DNA of 64,000 bases from Psychrosphaera haliotis (GCF_009728465.1 NZ_WOCD01000005.1:744001-808000), one strand, 5' to 3'; counted from the first letter of the stretch, positions 30,238 through 45,356 are shown. Program-made: numbers and translations. The notes: a model not told the origin generated them from the letters alone.

Positions 30238-31368
30238 ATGCGTGTACTAATTCGCTTAACGATGCTAGCGCTAGTTATTAGTTCACTTCATATAACTACA
30301 TTAATAGCCGATACGTTAACAATACGCAAAGACGCGCCGTCGGAATATGTCGTTAAAAAAGGTGATACTTTGTGGGATATTTCGAGTTTATTCCTGAATG
30401 ACCCGTGGTTGTGGCCAAAGTTATGGAAATTAAACCCGCAAGTTAAGAATCCCCATTTGATTTACCCTGGTGACCAGCTGAAGTTAGTTTATGAAGCTGA
30501 CGGTACACCAAAATTAGTAATGGGTAAGCGCTCATTCAGCCTGTCTCCTCAAAAGCGAATTGCCTATAAAAAAGATGAGCCTATTCCTATGGTTCCACTT
30601 AACGCTCTAGAGTCCTTTCTTAGTTACGAACTAGCGTTAGATGAAGACACTATCAATAGCCTACCTTATGTACTAGGTACAGATCGCACTGTGAAGCGAG
30701 CATTACCTGGAGACTTACTCTATATTAAGGGTGACTTAAAATCGGAAAGCAAATTTGCCATTTATCGTAAAGGTAAAACCTACACTGATCCTGATTCGGA
30801 AGACGTTTTAGGTTATGAAGCGGTATTAGTTGCGGTGGCCGATCTTATTAACTCTGGTGATCCTGCTGAAGGCGTACCGGGGAAAATTCGTATTACTACT
30901 GCCAAGCAAGAAGTTAGAGCAAGCGATGTGGTTATGCCAATCCGTGAAGGTCAGGCTTTACCTGCATTTTTTAAGATGGTGGAAGTAAATACAGAAATGA
31001 ATGCCAGTATCATTGCCACTCCATCTGACTTAGCGGGTGTGAGCAAATATGATGTGGTGATTATTAATAAAGGCAAAGGTGACAATATTGCTGCTGGCAA
31101 TATCTTAACGATATCTAGACAGTCTCCAACGGTTGTTGATCAAGGTTTAGGTCCAAAATATCAAGAAGATGCAACTCGTTACGAAAAATTTGTTGGCGTT
31201 GTTAAAAATCTATTCAGAGGCGATGAACACAAAGGTATTTATGAAATGCCATTTGAAGATGTTGGCCAGCTAATGATTTTTAAAGTTTATGACAAAGTTA
31301 GCTACGGCATCATTACTAAAAACAAGTCGCCTGTTTACGTTGGAGATAAAATTAACACTCCAAACTAG
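30238..31368 (+). CDS. LysM-domain secreted protein
   Basis: A 376-residue exported protein: signal peptide (residues 1-24, near TLIADTL), then one LysM domain YVVKKGDTLWDISSLFLNDPWLWPKLW...NPHLIYPGDQL that binds peptidoglycan, and a ~280-residue C-terminal region of unknown fold. Such proteins occur between def and dprA in many gammaproteobacteria; a role in envelope upkeep is likely but not proven. ATG at 30238 is chosen because AGGGAAAAGGG lies before it and a signal peptide follows; an open frame to 30139 lacks one. Confidence 0.88.
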   Translation: MRVLIRLTMLALVISSLHITTLIADTLTIRKDAPSEYVVKKGDTLWDISSLFLNDPWLWPKLWKLNPQVKNPHLIYPGDQLKLVYEADGTPKLVMGKRSFSLSPQKRIAYKKDEPIPMVPLNALESFLSYELALDEDTINSLPYVLGTDRTVKRALPGDLLYIKGDLKSESKFAIYRKGKTYTDPDSEDVLGYEAVLVAVADLINSGDPAEGVPGKIRITTAKQEVRASDVVMPIREGQALPAFFKMVEVNTEMNASIIATPSDLAGVSKYDVVIINKGKGDNIAAGNILTISRQSPTVVDQGLGPKYQEDATRYEKFVGVVKNLFRGDEHKGIYEMPFEDVGQLMIFKVYDKVSYGIITKNKSPVYVGDKINTPN

Positions 31369-31396
31369 TAGGTGATCCTGATGGAGCACTTACTAA

Positions 31397-32497
31397 ATGC
31401 AAGAGTGGTTAACCTTGTTGCAATGCCCTAAATTGGGCGTTGCGACACTTCATAAATTATTCCAAAAACTCCCGTCTTTACTCAGTCTTTTTGAGTTATC
31501 GAATACACAATTAATAGAATTAGGTTTATCGTCTGCTCAAATTGATTACCTAACCTCATCTCATGATTATTCAAACGTAATTAGCTATCTGAATCGCAAC
31601 CACATTCAATTAATATCCATCGAAGATGGTAATTACCCTCAAGCCTTACTAAATACTGCAAGACCGCCTATTGTTCTTTTTTCACAAGGTAATATTAGCC
31701 TTTTAAATCGACCGCAAATTGCATTTGTTGGCTCCAGAACACCAACGGCCTACGGCTGTGAAGTGACAAAATATTTAGCAGCAGAAATATCCAGACATGG
31801 ATTGGTTGTTAATAGCGGTTTAGCGCTAGGTGTTGATGCAATGGCTCATCAAGCCACCTTGGACAATAAAGGTTATACAGTTGCGGTTATGGGTTCAGGC
31901 CATGCCAATATATACCCCAAAAGACACGAGCAATTAGCAAAACGCATTGTTGATAATGATGGTTTGTTAGTTAGTGAGTTTATGCCATTTGAAACACCAC
32001 AGTCATTTCACTTTCCTAGACGTAATAGAATCATAGCCGGTTTAAGTTTAGGCACTTTAGTTGTTGAGGCTGCGTTAAAAAGTGGTTCTTTAATTACTGC
32101 CAAATATGCCTTAGAGGCGAATCGTGATGTTTTTGCTGTGCCAGGTAATATATTTAGTGATGTTTCAGTGGGTTGTCATAACCTGATTCAAAAAGGGGCT
32201 AAATTGGTTCAAACACCGGCCGATATATTAACTGAATACGAACATGTCATCGGGAAAAGTATGGCGGACGTATACCAAGGTGAGAGTTTCGTTGAAATTG
32301 AAAAAAACAACTTGGCAGACACAACATTGTTAGCTAATGTTGATCATGAAACCACCTCAGTTGATGTTATTTCTCAGCGCTCAAACTTGCCAGTGGAACA
32401 GGTGTTAATAGAGCTGTTGAATTTAGAAATATTGGGGCATATAAACGCCGTGCCCGGCGGCTATATAAAGGTTCACACTAACATTAATAATAAATAA
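31397..32497 (+). CDS. dprA: DNA-processing protein DprA (Smf)
   Basis: A 366-residue DprA that protects incoming single-stranded DNA and loads RecA during transformation. The Rossmann-like core shows FVGSRTPTAYGCEVTK, SGLALGVDAMAHQ, GSGHANIYPKRH, FPRRNRIIAGLS and EAALKSGSLITAKYAL; a C-terminal winged-helix (DVISQRSNLPVEQVLIELLN) follows. Gene order dprA-smg-topA-like-tsaC matches E. coli. Competence genes beyond dprA are not visible here. Confidence 0.96.
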   Translation: MQEWLTLLQCPKLGVATLHKLFQKLPSLLSLFELSNTQLIELGLSSAQIDYLTSSHDYSNVISYLNRNHIQLISIEDGNYPQALLNTARPPIVLFSQGNISLLNRPQIAFVGSRTPTAYGCEVTKYLAAEISRHGLVVNSGLALGVDAMAHQATLDNKGYTVAVMGSGHANIYPKRHEQLAKRIVDNDGLLVSEFMPFETPQSFHFPRRNRIIAGLSLGTLVVEAALKSGSLITAKYALEANRDVFAVPGNIFSDVSVGCHNLIQKGAKLVQTPADILTEYEHVIGKSMADVYQGESFVEIEKNNLADTTLLANVDHETTSVDVISQRSNLPVEQVLIELLNLEILGHINAVPGGYIKVHTNINNK

Positions 32498-32512
32498 CAA
32501 AGGGGCGAGATT

Positions 32513-32986
32513 ATGTTTGATATCCTTTTGTACCTTTTCGAAAATATCGTTAACGACAACTCAGAGCTTTGGGTTGACGAAGGTGAATTAACCAAAGAGC
32601 TTAAAAAGGCAGGTTTTCACGAAGACGATATTTACAAAGCGCTGATGTGGTTAGAGGATCTAGCCGATCTGCAATCTAACGACATTGCTCCTTTCATTAT
32701 TGGGCAGACTGCCCTATCCAGTCGTATCTTTACCCTTGAAGAGTCCATGAAGCTCGATACTGAATGTCAGGGTTTTCTATTATTTCTAGAACAAATCAAT
32801 TTACTAGATGTAGCCACTAGAGAAATGGTTATTGACCGAGTAATGGAACTGGAAGAGTCTCAAATAGGCCTTGATGACCTTAAGTGGGTTGTGCTCATGG
32901 TGCTCTTTAATGTGCCCGGTAAAGAAGCTGCATTTGAACAAATGGAAAACCTAGTATTTGAAGAGCCAGACGGCCTACTTCATTAA
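32513..32986 (+). CDS. smg: Smg protein (DUF494)
   Basis: A 157-residue acidic cytoplasmic protein of the Smg/DUF494 family, always found next to dprA in gammaproteobacteria. It starts [15 protein letters not shown], the family signature, and length equals E. coli Smg (157). The molecular role is not established. AGGGGCGAG precedes the ATG, 15 bp after the dprA stop. Confidence 0.95.
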   Translation: MFDILLYLFENIVNDNSELWVDEGELTKELKKAGFHEDDIYKALMWLEDLADLQSNDIAPFIIGQTALSSRIFTLEESMKLDTECQGFLLFLEQINLLDVATREMVIDRVMELEESQIGLDDLKWVVLMVLFNVPGKEAAFEQMENLVFEEPDGLLH

Positions 32987-33081
32987 ACTGGATTAAATTA
33001 CACGGTTTGACAAAATTTCATTGCTAAAAGAAATGGAGTGGCTAAGATCCTCTCCATCTTCTTTTTAACACCTTGGTATTT

Positions 33082-33630
33082 ATGACTTCAAATTCGAAGG
33101 CGACAACACCAACTGATAGCTCAACGAATCAAGTATGCCCTGAATGCAGTGCTGAATTGTTGATTAAATCTGGCAGTAAAGGCGCGTTTTGGGCATGTTC
33201 TCAATACCCTAGCTGTGAATATACCAAACCACTGACATCCCACAATGAAGTTCAGGTTGTTAAAGTATTAGATGACGTGTGTTGTCCAGAGTGCGAAGGC
33301 GACCTTGCGGTAAAATCTGGTAAATACGGTATGTTCATTGGCTGTACTAATTACCCTGATTGTCACTTTATTGTAAAAGAAGATGACGACGAAGACTATG
33401 AACCAGTTCCTTGTCCAGCTTGCGATAAAGGTGAGTTACATCAGCGCTCAGGCAAAAAAGGCAAAGTTTTTTATGCCTGCGACCAATACCCTAAATGCGA
33501 CTTCTTACTAAATGACAGGCCGCTCAATCACACTTGCCCTGACTGCCAGAGTCCGTTATTGGTGCTCGACAAGAATAATCATCAACGATGCATAAACAAG
33601 TCTTGTGGGTATACTCACACAGAAGCTTAA
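33082..33630 (+). CDS. yrdD: Topoisomerase I-like zinc-finger protein (YrdD family)
   Basis: A 182-residue protein made of four repeated zinc ribbons of the type found at the C-terminus of topoisomerase I: CPECSAELLIKSGSKGAFWACSQYPSC and three further CPxC...C...C units, the last ending CINKSC. No topoisomerase core is present. Such proteins bind single-stranded nucleic acid; the cell role is unknown. It follows smg as in E. coli. The ATG at 33082 is chosen over an in-frame TTG at 33073; neither has a strong ribosome-binding site. Confidence 0.9.
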   Translation: MTSNSKATTPTDSSTNQVCPECSAELLIKSGSKGAFWACSQYPSCEYTKPLTSHNEVQVVKVLDDVCCPECEGDLAVKSGKYGMFIGCTNYPDCHFIVKEDDDEDYEPVPCPACDKGELHQRSGKKGKVFYACDQYPKCDFLLNDRPLNHTCPDCQSPLLVLDKNNHQRCINKSCGYTHTEA

Positions 33631-33647
33631 TTTACATATAGATTGCG

Positions 33648-35140
<1,493 letters not shown>

Positions 35141-35143
<3 letters not shown>

Positions 35144-35189
35144 TTAATAGTTAATAGTTAATAGTTAATAGTTAATAGTTAATAGTTAA
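35141..35189. repeat. 7-bp tandem repeat TAGTTAA, seven copies, beginning with the hemF stop
   Basis: Seven perfect copies of TAGTTAA run from 35141 to 35189; the first TAG is the hemF stop codon. The unit contains TAG and TAA, and since 7 is not a multiple of 3 it gives stops in all frames. It lies between convergent hemF and the haemoglobin gene, followed by a weak hairpin (CGAGTG 35192-35197, CACTCG 35215-35220). Confidence 0.97.
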
Positions 35190-35228
35190 TGCGAGTGCCT
35201 TGGGGTTTCCTAGCCACTCGTCTATCAC

Positions 35229-35678
35229 CTACTGATTAATCATATGAGCAGCTAATTGATCAAACTTAGCTCGCAAGTCAGCTTTTAACACTGGGTCGTC
35301 GGCCAGTACTTTATCGAGTGCAATGGTCATACATAACATCCATTGTTCATACATTTTATGATCTATCGCAAACGGTAAATGTCTCGCTCGAAGTCTCGGG
35401 TGGCCGTATTTTTCTGCAAATAAGTCAGGTCCACCTAACCAGCCACTTAAAAATTCGAAAAACTTAACTCTAATTGCATTCATTGGTTGCGGATGAATAC
35501 TATGAAGTTCTTCTGCGTCTGTGTTATTTTCCATTTCATCATAAAAAGCATTGGCCAATAGCATTACTTTATCTTTGCCCATGCGGTCATATGGTGACTG
35601 ACTTGGTGAAAGATGGGATTGGTAGTTACCCTTTTGCTGGTCGTTGCCGAGTAATTTTGATTTCAGTTTATTTAACAT
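35229..35678 (-). CDS. Group II truncated haemoglobin
   Basis: A 149-residue trHbO-type globin. After a ~28-residue tail it shows PYDRMGKDKVMLLANAFYDEM, then FFEFLSGWLGGPDLFAEKYGHPRLRARHLPF with the proximal His region, and a distal helix ending QWMLCMTIAL; the Trp in SGWLGGP and the HPRLRARH pattern are group II hallmarks. Roles in oxygen, NO or peroxide chemistry are known for the group; this one is not defined. It diverges from aroE with only 9 bp between the starts. Confidence 0.93.
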   Translation of the reverse strand: MLNKLKSKLLGNDQQKGNYQSHLSPSQSPYDRMGKDKVMLLANAFYDEMENNTDAEELHSIHPQPMNAIRVKFFEFLSGWLGGPDLFAEKYGHPRLRARHLPFAIDHKMYEQWMLCMTIALDKVLADDPVLKADLRAKFDQLAAHMINQ

Positions 35679-35687
35679 AAGAAGCTC

Positions 35688-36494
35688 ATGAAGAAATTTT
35701 TAGTAATTGGAAATCCAATCGCGCATTCAAAGTCGCCTATTATACATGAAGAATTCGCAAAACAACTTGGTATAGAGCTTACTTACAGTAAACAATTATT
35801 AGAATTAGATAGCTTTGAAGAAGACGTATTGAAGCTTTTTGAAAATGGTATTGCTGGGGCTAATGTAACATTGCCATTTAAAGAAAGAGCTTTTAGCTTA
35901 TGTAAGCATGTTACTGACCGAGCAAAATTATCTGGGGCCGTTAATACTTTATATATAAAAGACAATACTCTCTTTGGTGACAATACAGATGGTGAAGGCT
36001 TAGTGAGAGATCTTGTATACAACGAGGTAACTATTGAAGACCGTCGTATATTAGTGATTGGAGCTGGTGGCGCTACGCGAGGTTGCATCCCTGCCTTGTT
36101 AAATGCGAAACCGAAATCTATTATGATTGCTAATCGCACAAAAGACAAAGCGCAGCGAATTGTCGACGAGTCTAATAGTGAAAAGCTATCTGCCTTGGGT
36201 TTAGATGAAGTAACTGACTCATTTGATATTGTAATCAATGCAACTTCAAGTTCAGTATACAAAGAGTTACCTGTTGTGAGCTCTATTATATTTAGCGAAG
36301 CGATCGCAGTATATGACATGTACTATTCAAACGAACAAACGTCCTTTTTAGCATGGGCTGAGAAAATTAATCCAGATGTAACGCTTATTAATGGGCTAGG
36401 AATGTTAGTTGAACAAGCTGCTGAGGCTTTTTATGTTTGGAATGGTGTGATGCCAAAAACGCAGGCAGTACGGAATCTATTGTCTAACGTATAG
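35688..36494 (+). CDS. aroE: Shikimate dehydrogenase
   Basis: A 268-residue NADP enzyme reducing 3-dehydroshikimate. Substrate site NPIAHSKSPIIHEEFAKQ, catalytic Lys in NVTLPFKERA, Asp in DNTDGEGLVRDL, and cofactor motif GAGGATRGCI are present. Length fits E. coli AroE (272). The start is 10 bp from the divergent globin start, so its promoter must lie inside that gene or be shared. Confidence 0.97.
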   Translation: MKKFLVIGNPIAHSKSPIIHEEFAKQLGIELTYSKQLLELDSFEEDVLKLFENGIAGANVTLPFKERAFSLCKHVTDRAKLSGAVNTLYIKDNTLFGDNTDGEGLVRDLVYNEVTIEDRRILVIGAGGATRGCIPALLNAKPKSIMIANRTKDKAQRIVDESNSEKLSALGLDEVTDSFDIVINATSSSVYKELPVVSSIIFSEAIAVYDMYYSNEQTSFLAWAEKINPDVTLINGLGMLVEQAAEAFYVWNGVMPKTQAVRNLLSNV

Positions 36495-36560
36495 TCGTGA
36501 TTGACTAGGCCATCTATTCATTTCTATATTAGGTCCCCTTTTATTAGGCTCCCTTCTATT

Positions 36561-36600
36561 TATGTTACCTACCGTTGTGGTTAATAAGATAGGTAACATA
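36561..36600. terminator. 11-bp inverted repeat between aroE and yrdA
   Basis: TATGTTACCTA (36561-36571) and TAGGTAACATA (36590-36600) are perfect inverted arms around an 18-nt loop, in the gap between convergent genes. There is no T run, so it may be a weak terminator, an mRNA-end stabiliser or a protein-binding site. Confidence 0.45.
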
Positions 36601-36612
36601 TATAAGTAAAAC

Positions 36613-37152
36613 CTAGGAATGTTCTTCTATATATTCATTTTTAAGTTTTACATAGTTTTGTGACGATATAGTTAAAAATGCTAATTCAGACTCCTTTAAT
36701 GGTCTTGCTTGTTTAGCTGGGTTTCCTACATATAGATAACCGCTTTCTAATACTTTGTTCGGTGGCACTAATGAACCTGCACCTATGATGACATCATCAT
36801 TAACAATTACGCCATCCATAATTATTGCACCCATACCTACTAATATACGATTACCGAGCTGACACCCATGCAACATTGCTTTATGGCCAACGGTGACGTC
36901 TTCTCCTATTATTAAAGGATTGCCGTTTGGGTTTCCTTTAGATTTTCGAGTTACGTGAAGCACACTTCCGTCTTGTACGTTTGTCCTTGCACCTATAGAT
37001 ATAGTATTAACATCTCCCCTTGCTGCAACAAGTGGCCAAATACTAACGTCTTGCTCTAACGTTATATCACCATAAAGAACGGCACTATCATCTATGTAAC
37101 AGTTTTCTTTTATTGTAGGCGTTATACTTTTATAAGACTTAATGTTTCTCAT
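36613..37152 (-). CDS. yrdA: Gamma-class carbonic anhydrase-like protein YrdA
   Basis: A 179-residue left-handed beta-helix protein with hexapeptide repeats (for example DITLEQDVSIWPLVAARGD, IIMDGVIVNDDVIIGAGS). Metal-ligand histidines are in SVLHVTRK and VGHKAMLHGC, the gamma carbonic anhydrase set. Activity of YrdA-type proteins is often low or absent. In E. coli yrdA is also the last gene before rrnD, as here before this rrn operon. Confidence 0.93.
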   Translation of the reverse strand: MRNIKSYKSITPTIKENCYIDDSAVLYGDITLEQDVSIWPLVAARGDVNTISIGARTNVQDGSVLHVTRKSKGNPNGNPLIIGEDVTVGHKAMLHGCQLGNRILVGMGAIIMDGVIVNDDVIIGAGSLVPPNKVLESGYLYVGNPAKQARPLKESELAFLTISSQNYVKLKNEYIEEHS

Positions 37153-37269
37153 GATTAGCTCCCATTAGCTAAGGTAAGGCTTAAATATCCTACTTTTCGA
37201 ACAAATAAGCCAATAAATATGCGGTTTGTAGTTATTATAGCCAAACAAAAATCTTTTTCAAAAAAGCGC

Positions 37270-37297
37270 TTGCGCAACGTAATTAGATCTCTATAAT
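37270..37297 (+). promoter_or_regulatory. rrn promoter P1
   Basis: TTGCGC (37270-37275), 16-bp spacer, perfect TATAAT (37292-37297), followed by the GC-rich discriminator GCGTCC expected for stringent control. An A/T-rich stretch directly upstream (about 37240-37265) could act as an UP element. Confidence 0.8.
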
Positions 37298-37416
37298 GCG
37301 TCCTCGTTGTCAGGGAGACATCAAACGGCTTGAAACGTTAAGTGAAGGTGGTTTGGATTGACTCAAAACGGTTTAGAAAACTTCTTCAAAATAACGAAAA
37401 AGATTTACTAAAAACG

Positions 37417-37444
37417 TTGACAACGAATTAGGGAAGTGTAGAAT
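37417..37444 (+). promoter_or_regulatory. rrn promoter P2
   Basis: Perfect TTGACA (37417-37422), 16-bp spacer, TAGAAT (37439-37444), again followed by GCG. Both promoters share the ATGCG sequence at the -10/discriminator junction. It lies about 145 bp after P1, a tandem layout as in E. coli rrn operons. Confidence 0.78.
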
Positions 37445-37496
37445 GCGCATCCCGGTTGAGACAGAGTCGAGACCAAGAGCAGAAAGGCTCTAAACG

Positions 37497-37508
37497 TTCT
37501 TTAACAAT
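37497..37508 (+). promoter_or_regulatory. boxA antitermination element of the rrn leader
   Basis: TTCTTTAACAAT matches the boxA core (CTTTAACAA) bound by NusB-NusE and keeps RNA polymerase from terminating early in rRNA genes. It lies directly before the 16S processing stem. A second copy sits before 23S. Confidence 0.8.
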
Positions 37509-37510
37509 TT

Positions 37511-37529
37511 GTAATTAATTATTTGTGTG
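37511..37529 (+). other. 5' arm of the 16S RNase III processing stem
   Basis: GTAATTAATTATTTGTGTG here is perfectly complementary over 19 bases to 39222-39240, after 16S. The pairing continues with few mismatches inward (GCACT/CGA at 37531-37539 with 39212-39220). Together they enclose pre-16S as the expected RNase III substrate. Confidence 0.85.
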
Positions 37530-37660
37530 GGCACTCCGATGAGTAGTAACAAAACACACTAAGGTTCTTCTTCGGAAGGCAGCTTAGTACTTGTAACTAT
37601 CAATTGAGTGTCTGAACGAAATTTATTTGAACAGAATTCAATGGGTAGCGATTAAACTTT

Positions 37661-39194
<1,534 letters not shown>

Positions 39195-39221
39195 TATACG
39201 AAGTTACACCTTCGAAGTGTT

Positions 39222-39240
39222 CACACAAATAATTAATTAC
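39222..39240 (+). other. 3' arm of the 16S processing stem
   Basis: CACACAAATAATTAATTAC pairs perfectly with 37511-37529 to close the loop containing pre-16S. It lies 28 bp after the mature 16S end. Confidence 0.85.
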
Positions 39241-39302
39241 GAATAATGAGCGAGAAAGCTGCAAGCTGTTAGCTGCATTCGAGAGTTTGTAGCATAAACG
39301 AT

Positions 39303-39379
<77 letters not shown>

Positions 39380-39492
39380 AAATCTCACCTGACTGCGTTA
39401 TTTCGTTACTTGTTTAGATAGTCTAAACCGCGTAACAAAATGCCTTGTCAAATGTGATTTGGACAATCGTTTTAATGACGTGACTTCAGTAT

Positions 39493-39568
39493 GGGGCTAT
39501 AGCTCAGCTGGGAGAGCGCTTGATTTGCATTCAAGAGGTCCGCGGTTCGATCCCGCGTAGCTCCACCA
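39493..39568 (+). tRNA. tRNA-Ala (anticodon TGC)
   Basis: A 76-nt tRNA: acceptor GGGGCTA pairs with TAGCTCC (one G-U), D arm AGCTCAGCTGGGAGAGC, anticodon TGC in TTTGCAT, T arm CGCGGTTCGATCCCGCG, encoded CCA. The tRNA is flanked by CAGTAT and ATACTG, which extend the acceptor stem in the precursor. Confidence 0.98.
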
Positions 39569-39651
39569 TACTGACACTCAGTTTCTCGATTCAAAACCCT
39601 AAACCATACACATTAGTTAGTGTGCATCGTTTAGAGTTTTTTATAAACTCA

Positions 39652-39667
39652 TGCTCTTTAACAATTT
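39652..39667 (+). promoter_or_regulatory. boxA in the 16S-23S spacer
   Basis: TGCTCTTTAACAATTT is the consensus boxA, placed about 200 bp before 23S as in other rrn operons, allowing antitermination through 23S. Confidence 0.85.
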
Positions 39668-39738
39668 GGAAAGCTGATAAAAAAATAAGGTAAACATTAT
39701 TGTTTATTTATTTGTTATTCAACAACTAAAAAAATAAT

Positions 39739-39772
39739 TTTGATTATCACTGTAAGAGAAAACTCAAGCGTT
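39739..39772 (+). other. 5' arm of the 23S processing stem
   Basis: TTTGATTATC (39739-39748) and the segment ending AAGCGTT (to 39772) are complementary to GATAATCAAA (42773-42782) and AACGCTT (42749-42755) after 23S, so the two flanks enclose pre-23S. The 3' arm spans 42749-42782. Confidence 0.75.
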
Positions 39773-39867
39773 ATTTATGTCAGGTTCTTGGCCTTATACA
39801 AGTCAAGTAACCAATAAATATGACACATAATATACTACTGAATCTGCGAGAGCATTTAAGGTTGTAT

Positions 39868-42746
<2,879 letters not shown>

Positions 42747-42864
42747 ACAACGCTTAAGTGTTCTCCTAGAGAGATAATCAAAGTTACCTTATTTTATTCA
42801 GTTTTCTAATTGTTAAGACAATTTAAGTAAGCGGTGTTTATAAAACATCGATTACAAACAGCTT

Positions 42865-42983
42865 TGCCTGGTGGCAATAGCGCTGTGGACCCACCTGATT
42901 CCATTTCGAACTCAGAAGTGAAACGCAGTTGCGGCGATGGTAGTGTAGCATTTGCTATGCGAGAGTAGCTCACCGCCAGGCTC
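42865..42983 (+). rRNA. rrf: 5S ribosomal RNA
   Basis: About 119 nt: TGCCTGG at the 5' end pairs with CCAGGC at the 3' end; the internal CCATTTCGAACTCAGAAGTGAAACG is the universal 5S block (loop B-C region). It follows 23S by about 120 bp and precedes the operon terminator. Confidence 0.96.
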
Positions 42984-42991
42984 CCATACTG

Positions 42992-43021
42992 ACCCCTTGC
43001 ACGTTGTGCGAGGGGTTTTTT
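42992..43021 (+). terminator. rrn operon terminator
   Basis: ACCCCTTGCAC (42992-43002), GTT, GTGCGAGGGGT (43006-43016) forms an 11-bp stem with one G-U pair and is followed by six T (43016-43021). It is a strong intrinsic terminator directly after 5S. Confidence 0.95.
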
Positions 43022-43199
43022 ATTGCCTACGATTTATATCTCATTCCTTTTAACTCCTTTTATTGTTTGGAATTTGACCATACCAGCTACAACATCGCAC
43101 TGATGTGGCTGCTCTAAGATTCCCTCCCTTACCTCTGATCTATTTGTTTTGAAAAAAATACGTATAATTCATCAATAATATTAAGAATTAGGGCTTCAT

Positions 43200-43631
43200 A
43201 TGTTTATTTTAGATCACAGAATAGAGCGTGATTCGATTTTAATTGCAGAGTTACCTCTCAGTCAGCTGAGGCTACAGAACGATCAACGGTATCCATGGTT
43301 AGTGTTAGTCCCGAAAGTCGAAGGTGCTAAAGAAGTTCATGAACTTAAAGTTGACGAGGCTCAGCAGTTATTAAAAGAAAGTAATGTTGTTGCAAACGCA
43401 CTGGCTATAGTAACTGGTTGCAAAAAGGTTAATGTCGCTAACTTAGGTAACGTAGTAGAGCAGTTGCATTGGCATGTAGTTGCTAGGTTTGAAAATGACC
43501 TAACCTGGCCAGGTCCTATATGGGGTATTGGTGAAGCAGAATGTTGGGAACAAAAAAAGAGACTTACTTTCGTAGAGTCTCTCCTTAAAGAAATTCAGTC
43601 AAATCAAGAAATTAAAGTATTTCCAGCTTAA
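43200..43631 (+). CDS. HIT-family hydrolase
   Basis: A 143-residue histidine-triad protein. The core is QLHWHVVARFENDLTWPGPIWG, where HWHVV is the HxHx active-site motif, and the upstream strand has YPWLVLVPKVEGAKEVHEL. HIT proteins cleave nucleotide phosphate esters such as Ap4A or AMP-conjugates; the substrate here is not known. A stand-alone gene, 180 bp downstream of the rrn terminator, with its own AT-rich promoter region. Confidence 0.88.
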   Translation: MFILDHRIERDSILIAELPLSQLRLQNDQRYPWLVLVPKVEGAKEVHELKVDEAQQLLKESNVVANALAIVTGCKKVNVANLGNVVEQLHWHVVARFENDLTWPGPIWGIGEAECWEQKKRLTFVESLLKEIQSNQEIKVFPA

Positions 43632-43718
43632 TACTGAACTCAAGTAGTTAGCCATTCCTTGTATATACAAGCTTGAAACTACAAGCTTAATAGAAAGTAC
43701 GGCTAACTAATTTGATAA

Positions 43719-44042
43719 TTAAACGTTGTCGTTTAAGAATTCAACTAATTGAGTTTTGCTTAACGCACCAACTTTAGTTCCTACTACAGCACCATTTTTG
43801 AATAGTAATAATGTTGGAATACCACGAACACCAAATTTAGGTGGTGTATTAGGGTTTTGGTCAATATTCAACTTAGTAATAGTTACTTTGTCAGACATTT
43901 CTTCTGCAACTTCACTAAGAATAGGAGCGATCATTTTACAAGGACCACACCATTCTGCCCACAAGTCTACTAAAACTGGCTTGTCGCTGCTGATAACTGA
44001 ATCGAAGCTGTCGTCAGTTATGTTGATAATTTTATCGCTCAT
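43719..44042 (-). CDS. trxA: Thioredoxin 1
   Basis: A 107-residue thioredoxin with active site WCGPCK (Cys32 and Cys35), cis-Pro in [11 protein letters not shown] and the usual alpha/beta fold. It reduces protein disulfides and is recycled by thioredoxin reductase. Divergent from rhlB with 90 bp between, the E. coli trxA/rhlB/gppA layout. Confidence 0.97.
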   Translation of the reverse strand: MSDKIINITDDSFDSVISSDKPVLVDLWAEWCGPCKMIAPILSEVAEEMSDKVTITKLNIDQNPNTPPKFGVRGIPTLLLFKNGAVVGTKVGALSKTQLVEFLNDNV

Positions 44043-44132
44043 TTAATACTCCGCATTTAATATATAAATAATATACTTCTATTGTGATTAATTTGTTTCT
44101 TATTGCAAGGCTAAAGGTTATGCTTATTCGTT

Positions 44133-45356
44133 ATGAATAAGACACATTTAACTGAAACAAAATTTTCCGACTTTTCAATACATCCAGATGTATTAAAAGC
44201 CCTATCCTCTGCTGGTTATGCAAATTGTACCCCGATTCAGGCCATGTGTATGCCCTTAATCGAAAAAGGTGTCGACATTGCAGGTCAAGCACAAACAGGG
44301 ACCGGGAAAACCATCGCATTTCTTACAGCGACCTTTAATAAACTTCTTAACGTAGAAGCTAAAGGCCAGCCAAGAGCTATTATTTTAGCCCCAACCCGTG
44401 AGTTAGCCATCCAAATTCATAAAGACGCAATTGCGTTTGCTGAAGCTACTGGTTTAACTCTTGGACTTGTTTATGGGGGCGAAGGGTACGAAAGTCAACG
44501 CAAACAATTAGAACAAGGTGTAGACGTACTAATTGGCACGACGGGTCGCGTAATTGATTATTTAAAACAAGGTATTTATAACCTAGATAGTATTCAAGCT
44601 GTTGTTTTAGACGAAGCAGATAGAATGTTTGATCTTGGTTTCATCAACGACATCCGTTACTTATTTAGTAAAATGCCAGCGAGTTCAGAAAGAGTTAACT
44701 TAGTTTTCTCAGCAACAATGAGCTATAAAGTAAAAGAATTAGCTTATTCGCACATGAACGAACCGACTCATGTTCAAGTTGAACCTGAGAGAATGACTGG
44801 AACTCGTATTAGTGAAGAGCTCTTTTATCCAGAATCAGATAAAAAACCTTTATTACTTTTATCTTTAATTGAAGATGACTGGCCAGAAAAAGCCATCGTA
44901 TTTACCAATACTAAACACGCATGTGAGCAGGTTTATAATTGGTTAAAGGCTGATAAACATAGAGCCGGTCTACTAACTGGTGACGTTAACCAGCGTAAGC
45001 GTTTATCTATTTTAGAAGCGTTCGCAAAAGGTGATATCGACTTCTTAGTAGCAACAGATGTTGCAGCTCGTGGTCTACACATTCCAGAAGTATCTCATGT
45101 TTATAACTATGATTTACCTGATGATCGTGAAGATTATGTGCATAGAATAGGACGTACAGGGCGTGCGGGTGCCAGTGGCGCAGCTATCAGCTTTGCGTGC
45201 GAATCTTATGTATATAACTTACCTGCAATAGAAGAATATATTGGTCATGCTATTCCTGTAAGCCAATATGATTCTGAAGCGTTGTTGGATGATGTACCTA
45301 AACCTCGTTATACGAAGAGAAGACATCATCATGGCCAGCGCCGCAGAAGTAACTAA
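44133..45356 (+). CDS. rhlB: ATP-dependent RNA helicase RhlB
   Basis: A 407-residue DEAD-box helicase, the helicase of the RNA degradosome in E. coli. Motifs: Q motif [15 protein letters not shown], Walker [22 protein letters not shown], and [10 protein letters not shown]. The C-terminus is short and basic ([12 protein letters not shown]). Divergence from trxA and the gppA gene 22 bp downstream support RhlB over other DEAD-box members. Confidence 0.94.
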   Translation: MNKTHLTETKFSDFSIHPDVLKALSSAGYANCTPIQAMCMPLIEKGVDIAGQAQTGTGKTIAFLTATFNKLLNVEAKGQPRAIILAPTRELAIQIHKDAIAFAEATGLTLGLVYGGEGYESQRKQLEQGVDVLIGTTGRVIDYLKQGIYNLDSIQAVVLDEADRMFDLGFINDIRYLFSKMPASSERVNLVFSATMSYKVKELAYSHMNEPTHVQVEPERMTGTRISEELFYPESDKKPLLLLSLIEDDWPEKAIVFTNTKHACEQVYNWLKADKHRAGLLTGDVNQRKRLSILEAFAKGDIDFLVATDVAARGLHIPEVSHVYNYDLPDDREDYVHRIGRTGRAGASGAAISFACESYVYNLPAIEEYIGHAIPVSQYDSEALLDDVPKPRYTKRRHHHGQRRRSN

